Origin: Candidatus Aenigmatarchaeota archaeon
Lineage (GTDB): Archaea; Aenigmatarchaeota; Aenigmatarchaeia; CG10238-14; SCSR01
DNA length: 28,917 nucleotides
Direction of reading: 5' to 3'
NCBI GenBank assembly: GCA_030018055.1
Contig: JASEGN010000004.1
Location: 1-28,917, forward strand
This document shows positions 1-7,014 of the stretch, piece by piece. A program made the position numbers and the translations under genes. The first letter of the stretch is position 1; each line of letters begins with the position of its first letter. The notes under the pieces were generated by a model that searched no databases, was not told the DNA's origin, and saw only the letters and a list, made by a program, of their open reading frames with translations.

Positions 1-7
1 AGACACC

Positions 8-133
8 TCATTCATCTATGAATGCATTTGGTGTCTTGAGAAAGACTTTCCCACAGTTCTTACACTCATAAGATCTTGGATAACTAGCACTAAGCATAAC
101 CACATTATCTGACTTGCACTTTGGACAGTCCAT
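8..133 (-). CDS. Small zinc-ribbon protein (41 aa)
   Basis: The minus strand reads ATG at 133 to TGA at 8 and encodes 41 residues. It begins MDCPKCKSDN and carries a second pair, CKNCG, about 20 residues later, so it has the CPxC...CxxC pattern of a single rubredoxin-knuckle zinc ribbon. Nothing else is long enough to fold, so zinc binding is the only property that can be inferred. Many archaea encode such mini zinc ribbons, but I cannot assign a specific function. The gene sits at the window edge and is divergent from the winged-helix gene at 354. No strong ribosome binding site is visible. The regular cysteine spacing makes a chance frame unlikely. Confidence 0.7.
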   Translation of the reverse strand: MDCPKCKSDNVVMLSASYPRSYECKNCGKVFLKTPNAFIDE

Positions 134-171
134 CTGATCATCGAATAAAGGAAGGAAGGCACAAAATTAAT

Positions 172-222
172 TTTTAGATCCTCTACGGGGTTTCGCCTTT
201 TCCTTTTTTCCTAGATCTAAAA
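172..222. repeat. Inverted repeat in the intergenic region
   Basis: TTTTAGATC at 172-180 is perfectly complementary to GATCTAAAA at 214-222, around a 33-nt loop that includes the relatively GC-rich run CTCTACGGGGTTTCGCC. It lies between the zinc-ribbon gene and the divergent gene at 354. It could be a hairpin in the leader of the zinc-ribbon transcript or a protein-binding site; the sequence does not decide between them. Confidence 0.4.
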
Positions 223-323
223 TATTTTTATTAGAATAAAAATCAAATCTAAAACAAAATTTTTTATTCGTTCTCTTTTTTTATCAGAAGAAGACAGAAA
301 AAAGCCAAACTACTAAAGTTAAA

Positions 324-330
324 TTTATAA
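324..330 (+). promoter_or_regulatory. TATA box for the gene at 354
   Basis: TTTATAA is centred about 27 bp upstream of the ATG at 354. This is the archaeal TATA-to-start distance, so transcription should begin at or next to the start codon and give a leaderless mRNA. Confidence 0.6.
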
Positions 331-353
331 CGTTAAAAATCAATTAAAAATCC

Positions 354-1280
354 ATGCCGTTCTTGGTAGAGGAAGATGATAAAAAGCAGAAAGCTTACGA
401 ATCTTTGCTTATTTCAGACCCGAAATTGCTAAGCTATTTGAGCAGTGAGTTAGCTTTGAGAGTGATTAAAGTTTTATCTAAGCAACCAAGCTGTGCTATG
501 GATGTCGCAAGGAAATTAAAAGAGCATGAGCAGAAGATCTACTACCATCTAAGAAATTTGGAAAGAGTGGGTTTGGTCAAACTGCTAAAGACAGAAGAGA
601 GAGTCGGGGCTATAGCAAAAATCTATGCTGTCAACTATCCGGTTGTTTCTTTTAAGCTTTTTGACGGAAAGGAGATAATAGACAAAAAAACCAAAGCAAA
701 AGAATTGAAATTTCTCGGACCTTTTATAAAAGATGGAAAATTAGACGCGACAATAATCATCGGCTCCCCAGACCCGCATGGAAAGTATGGTGCGCAAGCT
801 TCTGACGGTTGCTGTGCTATAGATTTGGCTCTGTTCTTAGGAAGTCTGGTCAAAGAGTCGATTCTTCCGAATTACAAGCTCGATACAGAGATAAAAGAAA
901 AGGATTTGAAAAACAATCTGATTCTAGTAGGTGGGCCAAAGACAAATATAGTAGTTGATAAGGTGAATAAAAGGCTGCCAATATACTTTGATTTTTACAG
1001 AGAGTGGAACATAGTCTCTCCTTTTTCAAAAAATGTTTACACAGGAGATGAGATAGGGGTTGTAGAAAAGATAAAAAATCCATTCGATCAGAACAAGCAA
1101 GTTTTGGTTTTTGCTGGAAAGAGGTTTAAAGGAACAAGAGCTGCAATTCTTTCTTTAGTTAAGAACTTAGGTGAGATTGAAAAAGGGAACAAGTTTGATT
1201 CAAGTATCATCGCAAAAGTTGTTCAGGGCATTGATAAAGACTCAGACGGAAGAATAGATGAAGCAGAGTTTTTGGAATAA
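354..1280 (+). CDS. Winged-helix protein with S-layer-like domain and EF-hand-like tail
   Basis: 308 aa. Residues ~30-95 form an ArsR-like winged helix-turn-helix (ALRVIKVL...DVARKL...IYYHLRNLERVGLVK). Residues ~115-285 resemble the C-terminal domain of archaeal S-layer proteins, with the LILVGGPKTNIVV and LVFAGKRFKGTRAAI segments typical of that fold. The chain ends in a Ca-binding-type loop, DKDSDGRIDEAE at 294-305, which has Asp/Ser/Asp at alternating positions, a Gly and a terminal Glu like an EF-hand or dockerin. There is no signal peptide or membrane segment, so the protein is probably cytoplasmic and the S-layer-type domain may be a ligand-sensing module of a regulator. The domain assignment comes from motif recognition; the regulatory role is inference. 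A TATA box 27 bp upstream supports the ATG at 354 as a leaderless start. Confidence 0.65.
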   Translation: MPFLVEEDDKKQKAYESLLISDPKLLSYLSSELALRVIKVLSKQPSCAMDVARKLKEHEQKIYYHLRNLERVGLVKLLKTEERVGAIAKIYAVNYPVVSFKLFDGKEIIDKKTKAKELKFLGPFIKDGKLDATIIIGSPDPHGKYGAQASDGCCAIDLALFLGSLVKESILPNYKLDTEIKEKDLKNNLILVGGPKTNIVVDKVNKRLPIYFDFYREWNIVSPFSKNVYTGDEIGVVEKIKNPFDQNKQVLVFAGKRFKGTRAAILSLVKNLGEIEKGNKFDSSIIAKVVQGIDKDSDGRIDEAEFLE

Positions 1281-1339
1281 AGAACTGCATAAAGTTTTAA
1301 ATAATTGCAGCTTATATTGATTTTTTCCTTCAACTTCAT

Positions 1340-1639
1340 CTATAAAGAATAAACATTTGTCGGAAAATTTTGAGAGACAGTTCGCAAATGCCAAAAATTA
1401 AATTTTGTACATATTTCTACTTTTAAATAGCACTCCTGACTTGTGAATATAAGCTCACTGTCTTCTTTATACACTTTCATTCTTTCTGGCTGAACTTCTT
1501 TTCTCCGTATTTCTATAACCGCACAACCAAATTTTTTACCAATATCTTTTTTTATTTCTTCTAGTCTACCTATTGTCCTTTCCTCAATTTCCACCATAGC
1601 GTAAGTTTTTGTTGGTTGTACAATTACGTCGTAATCCAT
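1340..1639 (-). CDS. Hypothetical protein (99 aa)
   Basis: I do not recognise this family. The protein starts MDYDVIVQPTKTYAMVEIEE, and a mixed alpha/beta pattern follows (helix ~ERTIGRLEEIKKDIGKKFG, strands CAVIEIRR and YLKVEI). There is no signal peptide or membrane helix. The frame stays open upstream to a TTG at 1675, which would give 111 aa. I prefer the ATG at 1639 because a minus-strand TATA-like sequence around 1691-1699 would place the transcript start near 1668, inside the longer version. The gene is convergent with the winged-helix gene. It could be a real small gene; codon use is like its neighbours, but no homologue is recalled. Confidence 0.45.
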   Translation of the reverse strand: MDYDVIVQPTKTYAMVEIEERTIGRLEEIKKDIGKKFGCAVIEIRRKEVQPERMKVYKEDSELIFTSQECYLKVEICTKFNFWHLRTVSQNFPTNVYSL

Positions 1640-1748
1640 ACAAATTATTTTACTTTTAGGATCGAGCACTTCCAACTCAAATCTGAGGCTATAAAGCTTG
1701 CAAAGTACTTCTCATTTTTTCCTTTAAACTTAGGATTTATTTAGGAGG

Positions 1749-2131
1749 ACTTATACTTTTTGCAACTATCCGAGTGTCAGAGATGATCATATTCTTGAAA
1801 TTTCCAGATATAATAGCGCCTCATGAGGATATTGTAAACATATTTAGGTATTATTGAAAAATAGATTATCCTCTTTTATTTTTGATAAAGATGTTGGGCC
1901 ATATGGAGTAGAGACAAGTCTATCAGATTCAAAACTTGCAGAATATCTTTGGTTATGTTTGTTTACAAACTGATGACAGAAAAATTTCCAAGACTCAATA
2001 AAAGTTTACTAAAAAATCGTGGAGATTTAATTTCAAACGGAAAATACTTGGTTGCAAAGTTGAAGTCATTAAAAGAAGACAAAGAGAATCAATTAAGAGA
2101 GCTCTTGGTAAGTTCGATGGAAGGAATCTAA
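1749..2131 (+). pseudogene. Possible decayed gene, three frame-shifted fragments
   Basis: The 540-bp stretch 1676-2215 has no intact gene. On the plus strand three short open stretches follow each other in different frames. The first (~1776-1855) starts MIIFLKFPDIIAPHED. The second (~1846-1972) contains IFDKDVGPYGVETSLSDSKL. The third (1949-2131) contains LMTEKFPRLNKSLLKN and ends LVSSMEGI. All have a protein-like composition, and they are separated by stops or frame changes. A ribosome-binding-like GGAGG lies at about 1745. This looks like a gene broken by at least two frameshifts, but no family is recognised. Chance reading frames in AT-rich DNA cannot be excluded. Confidence 0.3.
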
Positions 2132-2224
2132 ATGACATAATTATGGAATGTGAAGTAGAAGGTTTTAACTAATGCAAAAATAATTATTTATACTGTTGAT
2201 TTTCTTTGAAAAAAATTGAATTTT

Positions 2225-3715
2225 ATGAATGAAAAGCTAGACAGCTTAGGACCTGAAAGAGTTCCTCCCTCAAGATTAAGATACAGATATAATTGCGAAA
2301 ATATTTTGAAAGTTCTTTCGAAATATCTGGAAGAATCTTCTTATAAAGCTTTTTCAGAAGCGAGAAAAGGAAGAATGCCTAATGTGTATTGCACCATCAG
2401 TCTACCAATTCCCGAAAAGGATCCAAAAATTCTTGGAGACTTTCCCTTAAAAGTCTATGAAGTTCCTCCACAAACGGTTCAACCATTCGCTTTACCAAGA
2501 AGAAAATGGAGGGATTTCTGGATAAACTCCTTTGCATTTCAAGCCCATCCTTACCATAAAGAAGACATACTCACTACTTTAGGTGTTCTATTTGAACACG
2601 AAAGAATAAACTACTTACCCTTCATCGGTGTTGAGGATGGTAATATCTATTTTTCCAAAGATTTTGACAAAGGCGTAACAGAGCTTCGTCTTCTTCCTGT
2701 CCATAAAACTACTTTTAAAAAAGAGAGATTCATTGCCCCATTTAGAGATTATTACGAGTTCCTTCCATACTATTTGAATGTTGTTGAAACAATGGAAAAG
2801 ATGTTCAACAAAGAACTTTATGAGAATACCAATCTTGCTGCATCTCGAATATCAGAGGAACTTGTTTGGACAAGAAGAACAAAAGATGGGAGAGATATTC
2901 GCATCAACAACCCATTAGAAATACCAAACGACTTAGTTCCTTGGGGGGCATTCGAATATTTCTTGGAAAATAACAAATGTTGGCTAGACCAAACGAACTG
3001 CAGAAGATGTGATAAAACCTGCTGGCCGAATATTACTGTTGACATTGACCCAGGAGGAAAAGTTTCTCGGAAGGAAGTTATTGATGCATTAACTTTTATT
3101 CAAAGCGATCTAGACAACGAAGGAATAAAATATATAGTTAAGTTTACTGGAAAACGCGGATTCCATATAACTGCTTATTGCAATTCTTTTAAGTCACCTG
3201 AATGCAACTACATTCCGTTAAAAGTATTAAAACATTCCAATGAAATGTCAACTAAGCATATCAAACAAACTATAGAAACTTTATCACAAGATCCATTTGA
3301 AGTAGCTAGGGATTATATAAGATGTAAAACAGATTATTGGAGGGGCTTGGCTAAAGGAAAACTAAACTTCCTAGTTCATGATATGTCTGATTATGCAGGA
3401 AACATGGAATACGTAACAGTTGACGCCTCAGTAAAGAGAAGAGCATATTACATAACATACTATAGTTTGACTGCTAAAAAAACAGTCTGCTTGCCTGTTT
3501 GTAGTAATGGGACAGTGACTTCTTTAGAGTTGGTTGAAAGAATAGAGAATATTTCGAAAAACCCTTCAGAAATACTTAAACATGAAAATGAACTTTTAGA
3601 TGTGGAGATAAAATATAATGATTCCAGCTTCGTAAAAGATTTCTTAGAGGAAAATGAAAGAAAGATTTATAAGGGGCAATTTGAAAAAGTAGCAAAAAGG
3701 TTGGGAATTGCTTAA
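2225..3715 (+). CDS. Divergent archaeo-eukaryotic-type DNA primase (PriS-like catalytic core)
   Basis: 496 aa from the ATG at 2225. Numbered from there, the C-terminal half has the AEP-superfamily signatures in order: motif I TVDIDPGG (Asp273, Asp275), motif II FTGKRGFHI (the [S/T]GxxGxH signature, His314), and motif III VTVDASVKRRAYY (Asp400 followed by arginines). A four-cysteine zinc knuckle, C-x6-C-x2-C-x3-C at 252-266, sits directly before motif I. The N-terminal ~240 residues are unrecognised. Ordinary archaeal PriS is nearer 350-400 aa. The extra length is compatible with the single-chain divergent primases reported in some DPANN archaea, but a fused PriL cannot be shown by eye. It should make RNA or DNA primers at replication forks. 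A TATA box at 2184-2192 puts the transcript start near 2214, which fits the ATG at 2225 better than an in-frame TTG at 2216. Confidence 0.75.
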   Translation: MNEKLDSLGPERVPPSRLRYRYNCENILKVLSKYLEESSYKAFSEARKGRMPNVYCTISLPIPEKDPKILGDFPLKVYEVPPQTVQPFALPRRKWRDFWINSFAFQAHPYHKEDILTTLGVLFEHERINYLPFIGVEDGNIYFSKDFDKGVTELRLLPVHKTTFKKERFIAPFRDYYEFLPYYLNVVETMEKMFNKELYENTNLAASRISEELVWTRRTKDGRDIRINNPLEIPNDLVPWGAFEYFLENNKCWLDQTNCRRCDKTCWPNITVDIDPGGKVSRKEVIDALTFIQSDLDNEGIKYIVKFTGKRGFHITAYCNSFKSPECNYIPLKVLKHSNEMSTKHIKQTIETLSQDPFEVARDYIRCKTDYWRGLAKGKLNFLVHDMSDYAGNMEYVTVDASVKRRAYYITYYSLTAKKTVCLPVCSNGTVTSLELVERIENISKNPSEILKHENELLDVEIKYNDSSFVKDFLEENERKIYKGQFEKVAKRLGIA

Positions 3716-3972
3716 ATCTCTCCTCCGTGCTCAGCTAACCAATTCTCTATAGCCTTCCTCATATCTATCACAACCTCTTCTCCAGAAGGTAGCTTTCTCT
3801 TGACAGTTATAGGAATTATCTTGTTTTTAAACTCAAGCTTCGCTAACTCAATTGGATTTAAAGTCTCTTCTGTTTTGACTAGAATAGGAGCTCCTAGAGC
3901 GATCTGTAGAGCTCTTGCTCCGACCAGTCTAGCAACTTCGAACCTCGTTAGTCTGTCAGCAGGCCATATCAA
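3712..3972 (-). CDS. rpoK: DNA-directed RNA polymerase subunit Rpo6/RpoK
   Basis: 86 aa. It matches archaeal RpoK (eukaryotic Rpb6) along nearly its full length: LTRFEVARLVGARALQIALGAP, then NPIELAKLEF and IIPITVKRKLPSGEE. The subunit stabilises assembly of the largest polymerase subunits. No ATG is available in frame before the conserved region. The start is a TTG at 3972 preceded 5 nt upstream by GGTGGT, a Shine-Dalgarno-like match. An in-frame TGA further upstream limits any extension. The last codon overlaps the primase stop by 4 nt in convergent orientation. The gene lies downstream of rpoN on the same strand, the usual archaeal rpoN-rpoK order. A TATA-like TTATTTAAAG near 4022-4032 may give it its own promoter. 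Confidence 0.95.
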   Translation of the reverse strand: MIWPADRLTRFEVARLVGARALQIALGAPILVKTEETLNPIELAKLEFKNKIIPITVKRKLPSGEEVVIDMRKAIENWLAEHGGEI

Positions 3973-4061
3973 TTTACCACCGATTAGAAGATCAGTTGGT
4001 CGTCATCTTTACCAGTCTTAACTTTAAATAATTAAGTTTTTTAATTCTTAAACTTAAAATT

Positions 4062-4257
4062 TTATGGCTTGAACTGACTCACTTCTTTCAACAAGTCAAC
4101 ATGACCTAAAAACAGCTGTCTGCAGCAATATCTCTTTAGCCCTAATTCATTCAGAACTTTCTCACTATCTTCACCAGCACTAACTCTCTTCTTGTAATCC
4201 TCAAAAAGATGACCTACTGGCTTACCACAGCTAAAAACAGCGGACTGGCACAATCAT
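4062..4257 (-). CDS. rpoN: DNA-directed RNA polymerase subunit Rpo10/RpoN, apparent +1 frameshift
   Basis: This is RpoN (Rpb10), a 64-aa zinc-binding subunit. The true start is the ATG at 4257, preceded by a strong GGAGGGAAGG site, and it reads MIVPVRCF. The frame then hits a stop, while FSCGKPVGHLFEDYK...GLKRYCCRQLFLGHVDLL continues in another frame. The run of five A at 4233-4237 (five T on the coding strand) holds one base too many. Removing one T restores a full-length protein with the CxxC (Cys7, Cys10) and CC (Cys44, Cys45) zinc ligands. RpoN is essential and the rest is perfectly conserved, so a homopolymer sequencing or assembly error is the simplest explanation. Real slippage-dependent expression is less likely. 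Confidence 0.9.
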
Positions 4258-4401
4258 TGTCCTTCCCTCCCTTTTGCGGCAAAAATTATCATCTTTTTTA
4301 TCCTTAATTTATGTTTTTATTATCTTTAATTTTTTCGGTAAGTGCTCGTCAAATAATTAGCTCAGTGTTTAAGGGACCAAATTTAATTCATTTAAAATTT
4401 T

Positions 4402-4491
4402 CTAAATATCAGAACTACAAGAATGTCCACCTGCTATCTTGATACATTTGTAAGTTCTGGCTGCTTTTAATCTAATTTGTTCATTACTCAT
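4402..4491 (-). CDS. Possible 29-aa peptide downstream of dys
   Basis: Three bases after the deoxyhypusine synthase stop, the same strand opens again with ATG at 4491 and runs 29 codons to TAG at 4402 (MSNEQIRLKAARTYKCIKI..., two cysteines near the end). No ribosome binding site is visible and no family is recognised. The tight spacing behind dys is the only support. The rest of 4258-4494 holds nothing else I can assign. Confidence 0.2.
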   Translation of the reverse strand: MSNEQIRLKAARTYKCIKIAGGHSCSSDI

Positions 4492-4494
4492 AAA

Positions 4495-5424
4495 TTATCT
4501 ACTTAATCTCTCTAGCAGTGTTGCATAAATTATAGGTAAATAAACTGTTGCATCACCATCCACAGTAATATGTTTAGCCTCCTCCTTAATTTTACCCCAT
4601 GATATAGCTTCATGTGTTCTAGCTCCAGATAAACTTCCATCATATTCCTTAGCAGTGGTAATGTAAACTGCATAGTCTAAACCACCTTTAAACTGGCTGT
4701 GCCATATTGTGTGATGTTTGCTTATGCCCCCACCGACTATTAACGCTCCAGTTTTTTTAGCGTTCCAAACCAAATCACTCATTAGTTGTTCGTCCTTTAG
4801 CACATCTATTTTGAATTGGTGATCTTGCGAGAATTGCCAGATTTGATAGCCAACTGCACCATCAGTTATACCAGGCACAATTACAGGAATTTCATTCTTC
4901 CAGCACCAGTAAAGTATAGATTCTTTACTTTTGAGGCGTTTACCAATTTCCCAACAAAGCTCATAGGTTGAAAGCTCTCGATTTCCTTTTTTGAAAATAT
5001 CATTCAAGAATTTTGTCATCTCCTTTTCTATTATTATGCCATAAGATTCTTTTGGTACAAGTATGTTGCCAAGCCTATGAACTCCTCTTCTATGCAACTC
5101 CTTGTCGTCCATCAAGAAGCTTCCGTGATAATATTTTTTGTATACACGTGCTACATCATGATCAAGCGTGCCGCACGTAGTCACCAAAACATCGAAAAGT
5201 TTTTGTTCTACCAAATGCTTTATTATACCACGTGTGCCAGTGGAAACTATACAAGCTGGAAAGGAAAAAAATTTCAAACAGCTTTTATCCTTGATCATTC
5301 TCTCGAGTATATTTACAGCGATTCCAAGATTTTTTGCAGTAAAACCTCCTGAAGCTTCCATCTCTTTAACCAATTCATTCACTGAGATAGTTTTTTTGAT
5401 TTCTATGTCCTTTACTACTCGCAT
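4495..5424 (-). CDS. dys: Deoxyhypusine synthase
   Basis: 309 aa, the full length of the family. It transfers the aminobutyl group of spermidine, with NAD, to a lysine of translation factor aIF5A, the first step of hypusine formation. The catalytic lysine is visible at Lys236 in GGGISKHHTIWHSQF. The diagnostic block that follows is DYAVYITTAKEYDGSLSGAR, then HEAISWGKI. The NAD-binding STGTRGIIKH and VTTCGTLDHD segments are near the N-terminus. An AT-rich TATA-like tract at ~5446-5455 lies about 25 bp upstream of the ATG at 5424, so a leaderless transcript is plausible. It is the only hypusination gene in the window; aIF5A is not here. Confidence 0.95.
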   Translation of the reverse strand: MRVVKDIEIKKTISVNELVKEMEASGGFTAKNLGIAVNILERMIKDKSCLKFFSFPACIVSTGTRGIIKHLVEQKLFDVLVTTCGTLDHDVARVYKKYYHGSFLMDDKELHRRGVHRLGNILVPKESYGIIIEKEMTKFLNDIFKKGNRELSTYELCWEIGKRLKSKESILYWCWKNEIPVIVPGITDGAVGYQIWQFSQDHQFKIDVLKDEQLMSDLVWNAKKTGALIVGGGISKHHTIWHSQFKGGLDYAVYITTAKEYDGSLSGARTHEAISWGKIKEEAKHITVDGDATVYLPIIYATLLERLSR

Positions 5425-5477
5425 AGATAACTTTATACCGCTAAAATAATTATTTATTTATTAAAGCAGTTAAATAA

Positions 5478-5521
5478 GGGCTTGTTTAGGACTTCTTCTG
5501 ATTTGATTAGAATTCAAGCTC
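5478..5521 (+). other. Hairpin in the dys-purM intergenic region
   Basis: GGGCTTG at 5478-5484 pairs with CAAGCTC at 5515-5521 (7 pairs, one G-U) around a 30-nt loop that holds a weaker internal pairing. An AT-rich TATA-like tract at ~5450-5460 lies about 25 bp upstream on the plus strand. It could therefore be the 5' end of a small RNA. No known RNA family is recognised. Confidence 0.3.
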
Positions 5522-5553
5522 CAGAAAGAATGTAAGCTTATTTAACAGTAACC

Positions 5554-5597
5554 GATTTCGCGAGGCTGCGAGAATAATCAGGTGTCTTCGCGAAATC
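5554..5597 (+). other. Perfect 10-bp GC-rich hairpin followed by T-rich tail
   Basis: GATTTCGCGA at 5554-5563 and TCGCGAAATC at 5588-5597 are perfect inverted repeats with a 24-nt loop. The 3' arm is followed by TTTTACTTTTT. Read on the plus strand, the arrangement resembles an intrinsic-type terminator, or the 3' half of an RNA beginning near 5478. Its GC content is clearly above the surrounding DNA. A protein-binding palindrome is an alternative. Confidence 0.45.
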
Positions 5598-5631
5598 TTT
5601 TACTTTTTAAAATAACTCTCTCTTGCAACCA

Positions 5632-5639
5632 TTTATAAA
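5632..5639 (+). promoter_or_regulatory. TATA box for the ncRNA at 5663
   Basis: TTTATAAA is centred about 27 bp before 5663, which is exactly the first base of the long closing helix of the predicted RNA. No protein start follows at this distance, which points to an RNA gene with its own promoter. Confidence 0.55.
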
Positions 5640-5662
5640 CAACCTAACTGGTGAATTAGGTT

Positions 5663-5804
5663 GAGAGTGTAGAAGGATGTAATTGTATAGTTAAGGAAAG
5701 TCCAATCTTGGATGGTGTTGGAACCTATGTCAAAGATATGATAATCCTGTCCACCAAACCAAAGAACGATTGACATTTTAACTTTAACTGCATTTAACAC
5801 TTTC
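5663..5804 (+). ncRNA. Structured ncRNA, possibly a minimal RNase P-like RNA
   Basis: About 142 nt with nested helices. GAGAGTGT at 5663-5670 pairs with ACACTTTC at 5797-5804 over all 8 bases. AGTTAA (5689-5694) pairs with TTAACT (5784-5789). GTCcAATC (5700-5707) pairs with GATTGAC (5768-5774). TGGTG (5713-5717) pairs with CACCA (5752-5756). TATGTC (5726-5731) pairs with GATATG (5735-5740) around AAA. GGAAAGTCC at 5695-5703 equals the core of the universal RNase P CR-I sequence (GAGGAAAGUCC) and opens the helix where P4 would be. AAAGAAC at 5761-5767, just before the opposite strand, resembles the ACAGAA of CR-V. There is a TATA box 27 bp upstream and a T-run after 5824. That it is an RNA is well supported; RNase P identity is a hypothesis because it is shorter than known archaeal forms. 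Confidence 0.6.
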
Positions 5805-5867
5805 ATGCTAGAGTAAACTCCTATTTTTACCCAAAGTTTTAAATTCTTATTCTTATATGAAAAAAAT

Positions 5868-6989
5868 ATGACGATAAGGTATTCGGATTTTGTTAATTAC
5901 TCTAAATTAGACCCTGTTAAAAGAATGGCTTTAGAGCTATTTGAAGCAACTTTGATCTATCCTGAAAGACTTGGTATAAAAATACTACCACAAACTTTAG
6001 GAGAAACTGCAATTGGATTTGATTTTAGTGGGATTGGCGACACAGATTTTAGTGTCGTTACAAATGTTGAAGGGTTGGGAACTAAAAATCTAATAGCAGA
6101 TGCGATGTACAAAGAGACTAAAGATGCTAAAGTTTATACGTCACCAGGACAAGATGCAGTTGCTATGTCTATTAATGACTTGGTTGCTTTAGGTGCAGAC
6201 CCTTTCGCTTATTCAGACATGATTTCTTGTGGTGCTTCAACCTGGTTCGATGACTTAGAAAGGACGAGAGAATTATTGATGGGATATAGAATAGCTGCAG
6301 ATACAGCTAAAATTGCAATTCCTCAGGGTGAGACTCCTGAGTTAAGGGGTATAATAAATCCGGATACTCTAGATTTGAATGGAGCTTCAATTGGGTTGGT
6401 TAGACCTAAAAGTCGATTGGTAATGGAAGAAAAAATAAGTGAAAATGATGTAATTTATGGTTTAGCTAGTAGTGGAATCCATGCTAATGGCCTTTCAAAG
6501 GCAAGAAAGATTGCTGAAAAATTACACGATGGCTTTTTCACAAAATTACAGAATGGGAAAACACTCGGTGAAGAGCTTCTGACTCCTACAAGAATTTATG
6601 CGAGAGCTATTATAGAAATATTTGAGGATGGCGTAGATGTACATTATCTCCAACCTATCACTGGACATGGTTGGGAAAAAATTGCTAGAGCTAAGTCTTC
6701 ATTCACTTATAGAATCGAAAACGTTCCAGAGCCACCACTTATCTTTCAACAGTTAATAGATTATGGTAAGCACTACGGTTTTGATGTCTCTAACAGAGAG
6801 AACTATCATGTTTGGAATATGGGGGTTGGTTACATCATAATAGCACCATCAGTAAGCGGTAATCACATCGCCATGATAACTAAAAAACATGGAATAGAAA
6901 CTTATGAATTAGGGAAGGTAGAAAAGGGTCCTAGACAAGTGATAATGCCCTTTGAAGAGAACGGAAAGCCTGTAATATACGAACCATAA
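5868..6989 (+). CDS. PurM-family (AIR synthase-like) ATP-dependent enzyme
   Basis: 373 aa. It has the two-domain PurM/ThiL/SelD fold signatures: TNVEGLGTKNLIAD near residue 65 (equivalent of the DGVGTK metal/ATP segment), SINDLVALGADP, a GETPEL block near 165, GLASSGIHANGLSKARK near 200 and LLTPTRIY near 245. The last is especially typical of phosphoribosylformylglycinamidine cyclo-ligase (PurM), which closes the imidazole ring in purine synthesis. The conserved Asp of the DG[V/L]GTK motif is Glu here, and the overall sequence is divergent. It could therefore be a PurM paralogue with another substrate. No other purine gene is in the window. The start ATG is close behind an AT-rich stretch, and the gene is downstream of the ncRNA on the same strand. 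Confidence 0.75.
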   Translation: MTIRYSDFVNYSKLDPVKRMALELFEATLIYPERLGIKILPQTLGETAIGFDFSGIGDTDFSVVTNVEGLGTKNLIADAMYKETKDAKVYTSPGQDAVAMSINDLVALGADPFAYSDMISCGASTWFDDLERTRELLMGYRIAADTAKIAIPQGETPELRGIINPDTLDLNGASIGLVRPKSRLVMEEKISENDVIYGLASSGIHANGLSKARKIAEKLHDGFFTKLQNGKTLGEELLTPTRIYARAIIEIFEDGVDVHYLQPITGHGWEKIARAKSSFTYRIENVPEPPLIFQQLIDYGKHYGFDVSNRENYHVWNMGVGYIIIAPSVSGNHIAMITKKHGIETYELGKVEKGPRQVIMPFEENGKPVIYEP

Positions 6990-7014
6990 TTACAAAATTA
7001 TTTAAAATGCCTAG

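Noticed and set aside
3800..4021. Plus-strand open frame of 73 codons opposite rpoK
   Set aside because: It covers the conserved rpoK gene antisense and shows no protein family features.
5077..5449. Plus-strand open frames opposite deoxyhypusine synthase
   Set aside because: They are mirror frames of a strongly conserved gene, with no domain, promoter or ribosome site of their own.
5663..5804. Another multi-intron tRNA
   Set aside because: No TTCRANY T loop, no acceptor/T-stem pair and no discriminator arrangement could be built on either strand, even allowing intron removal.
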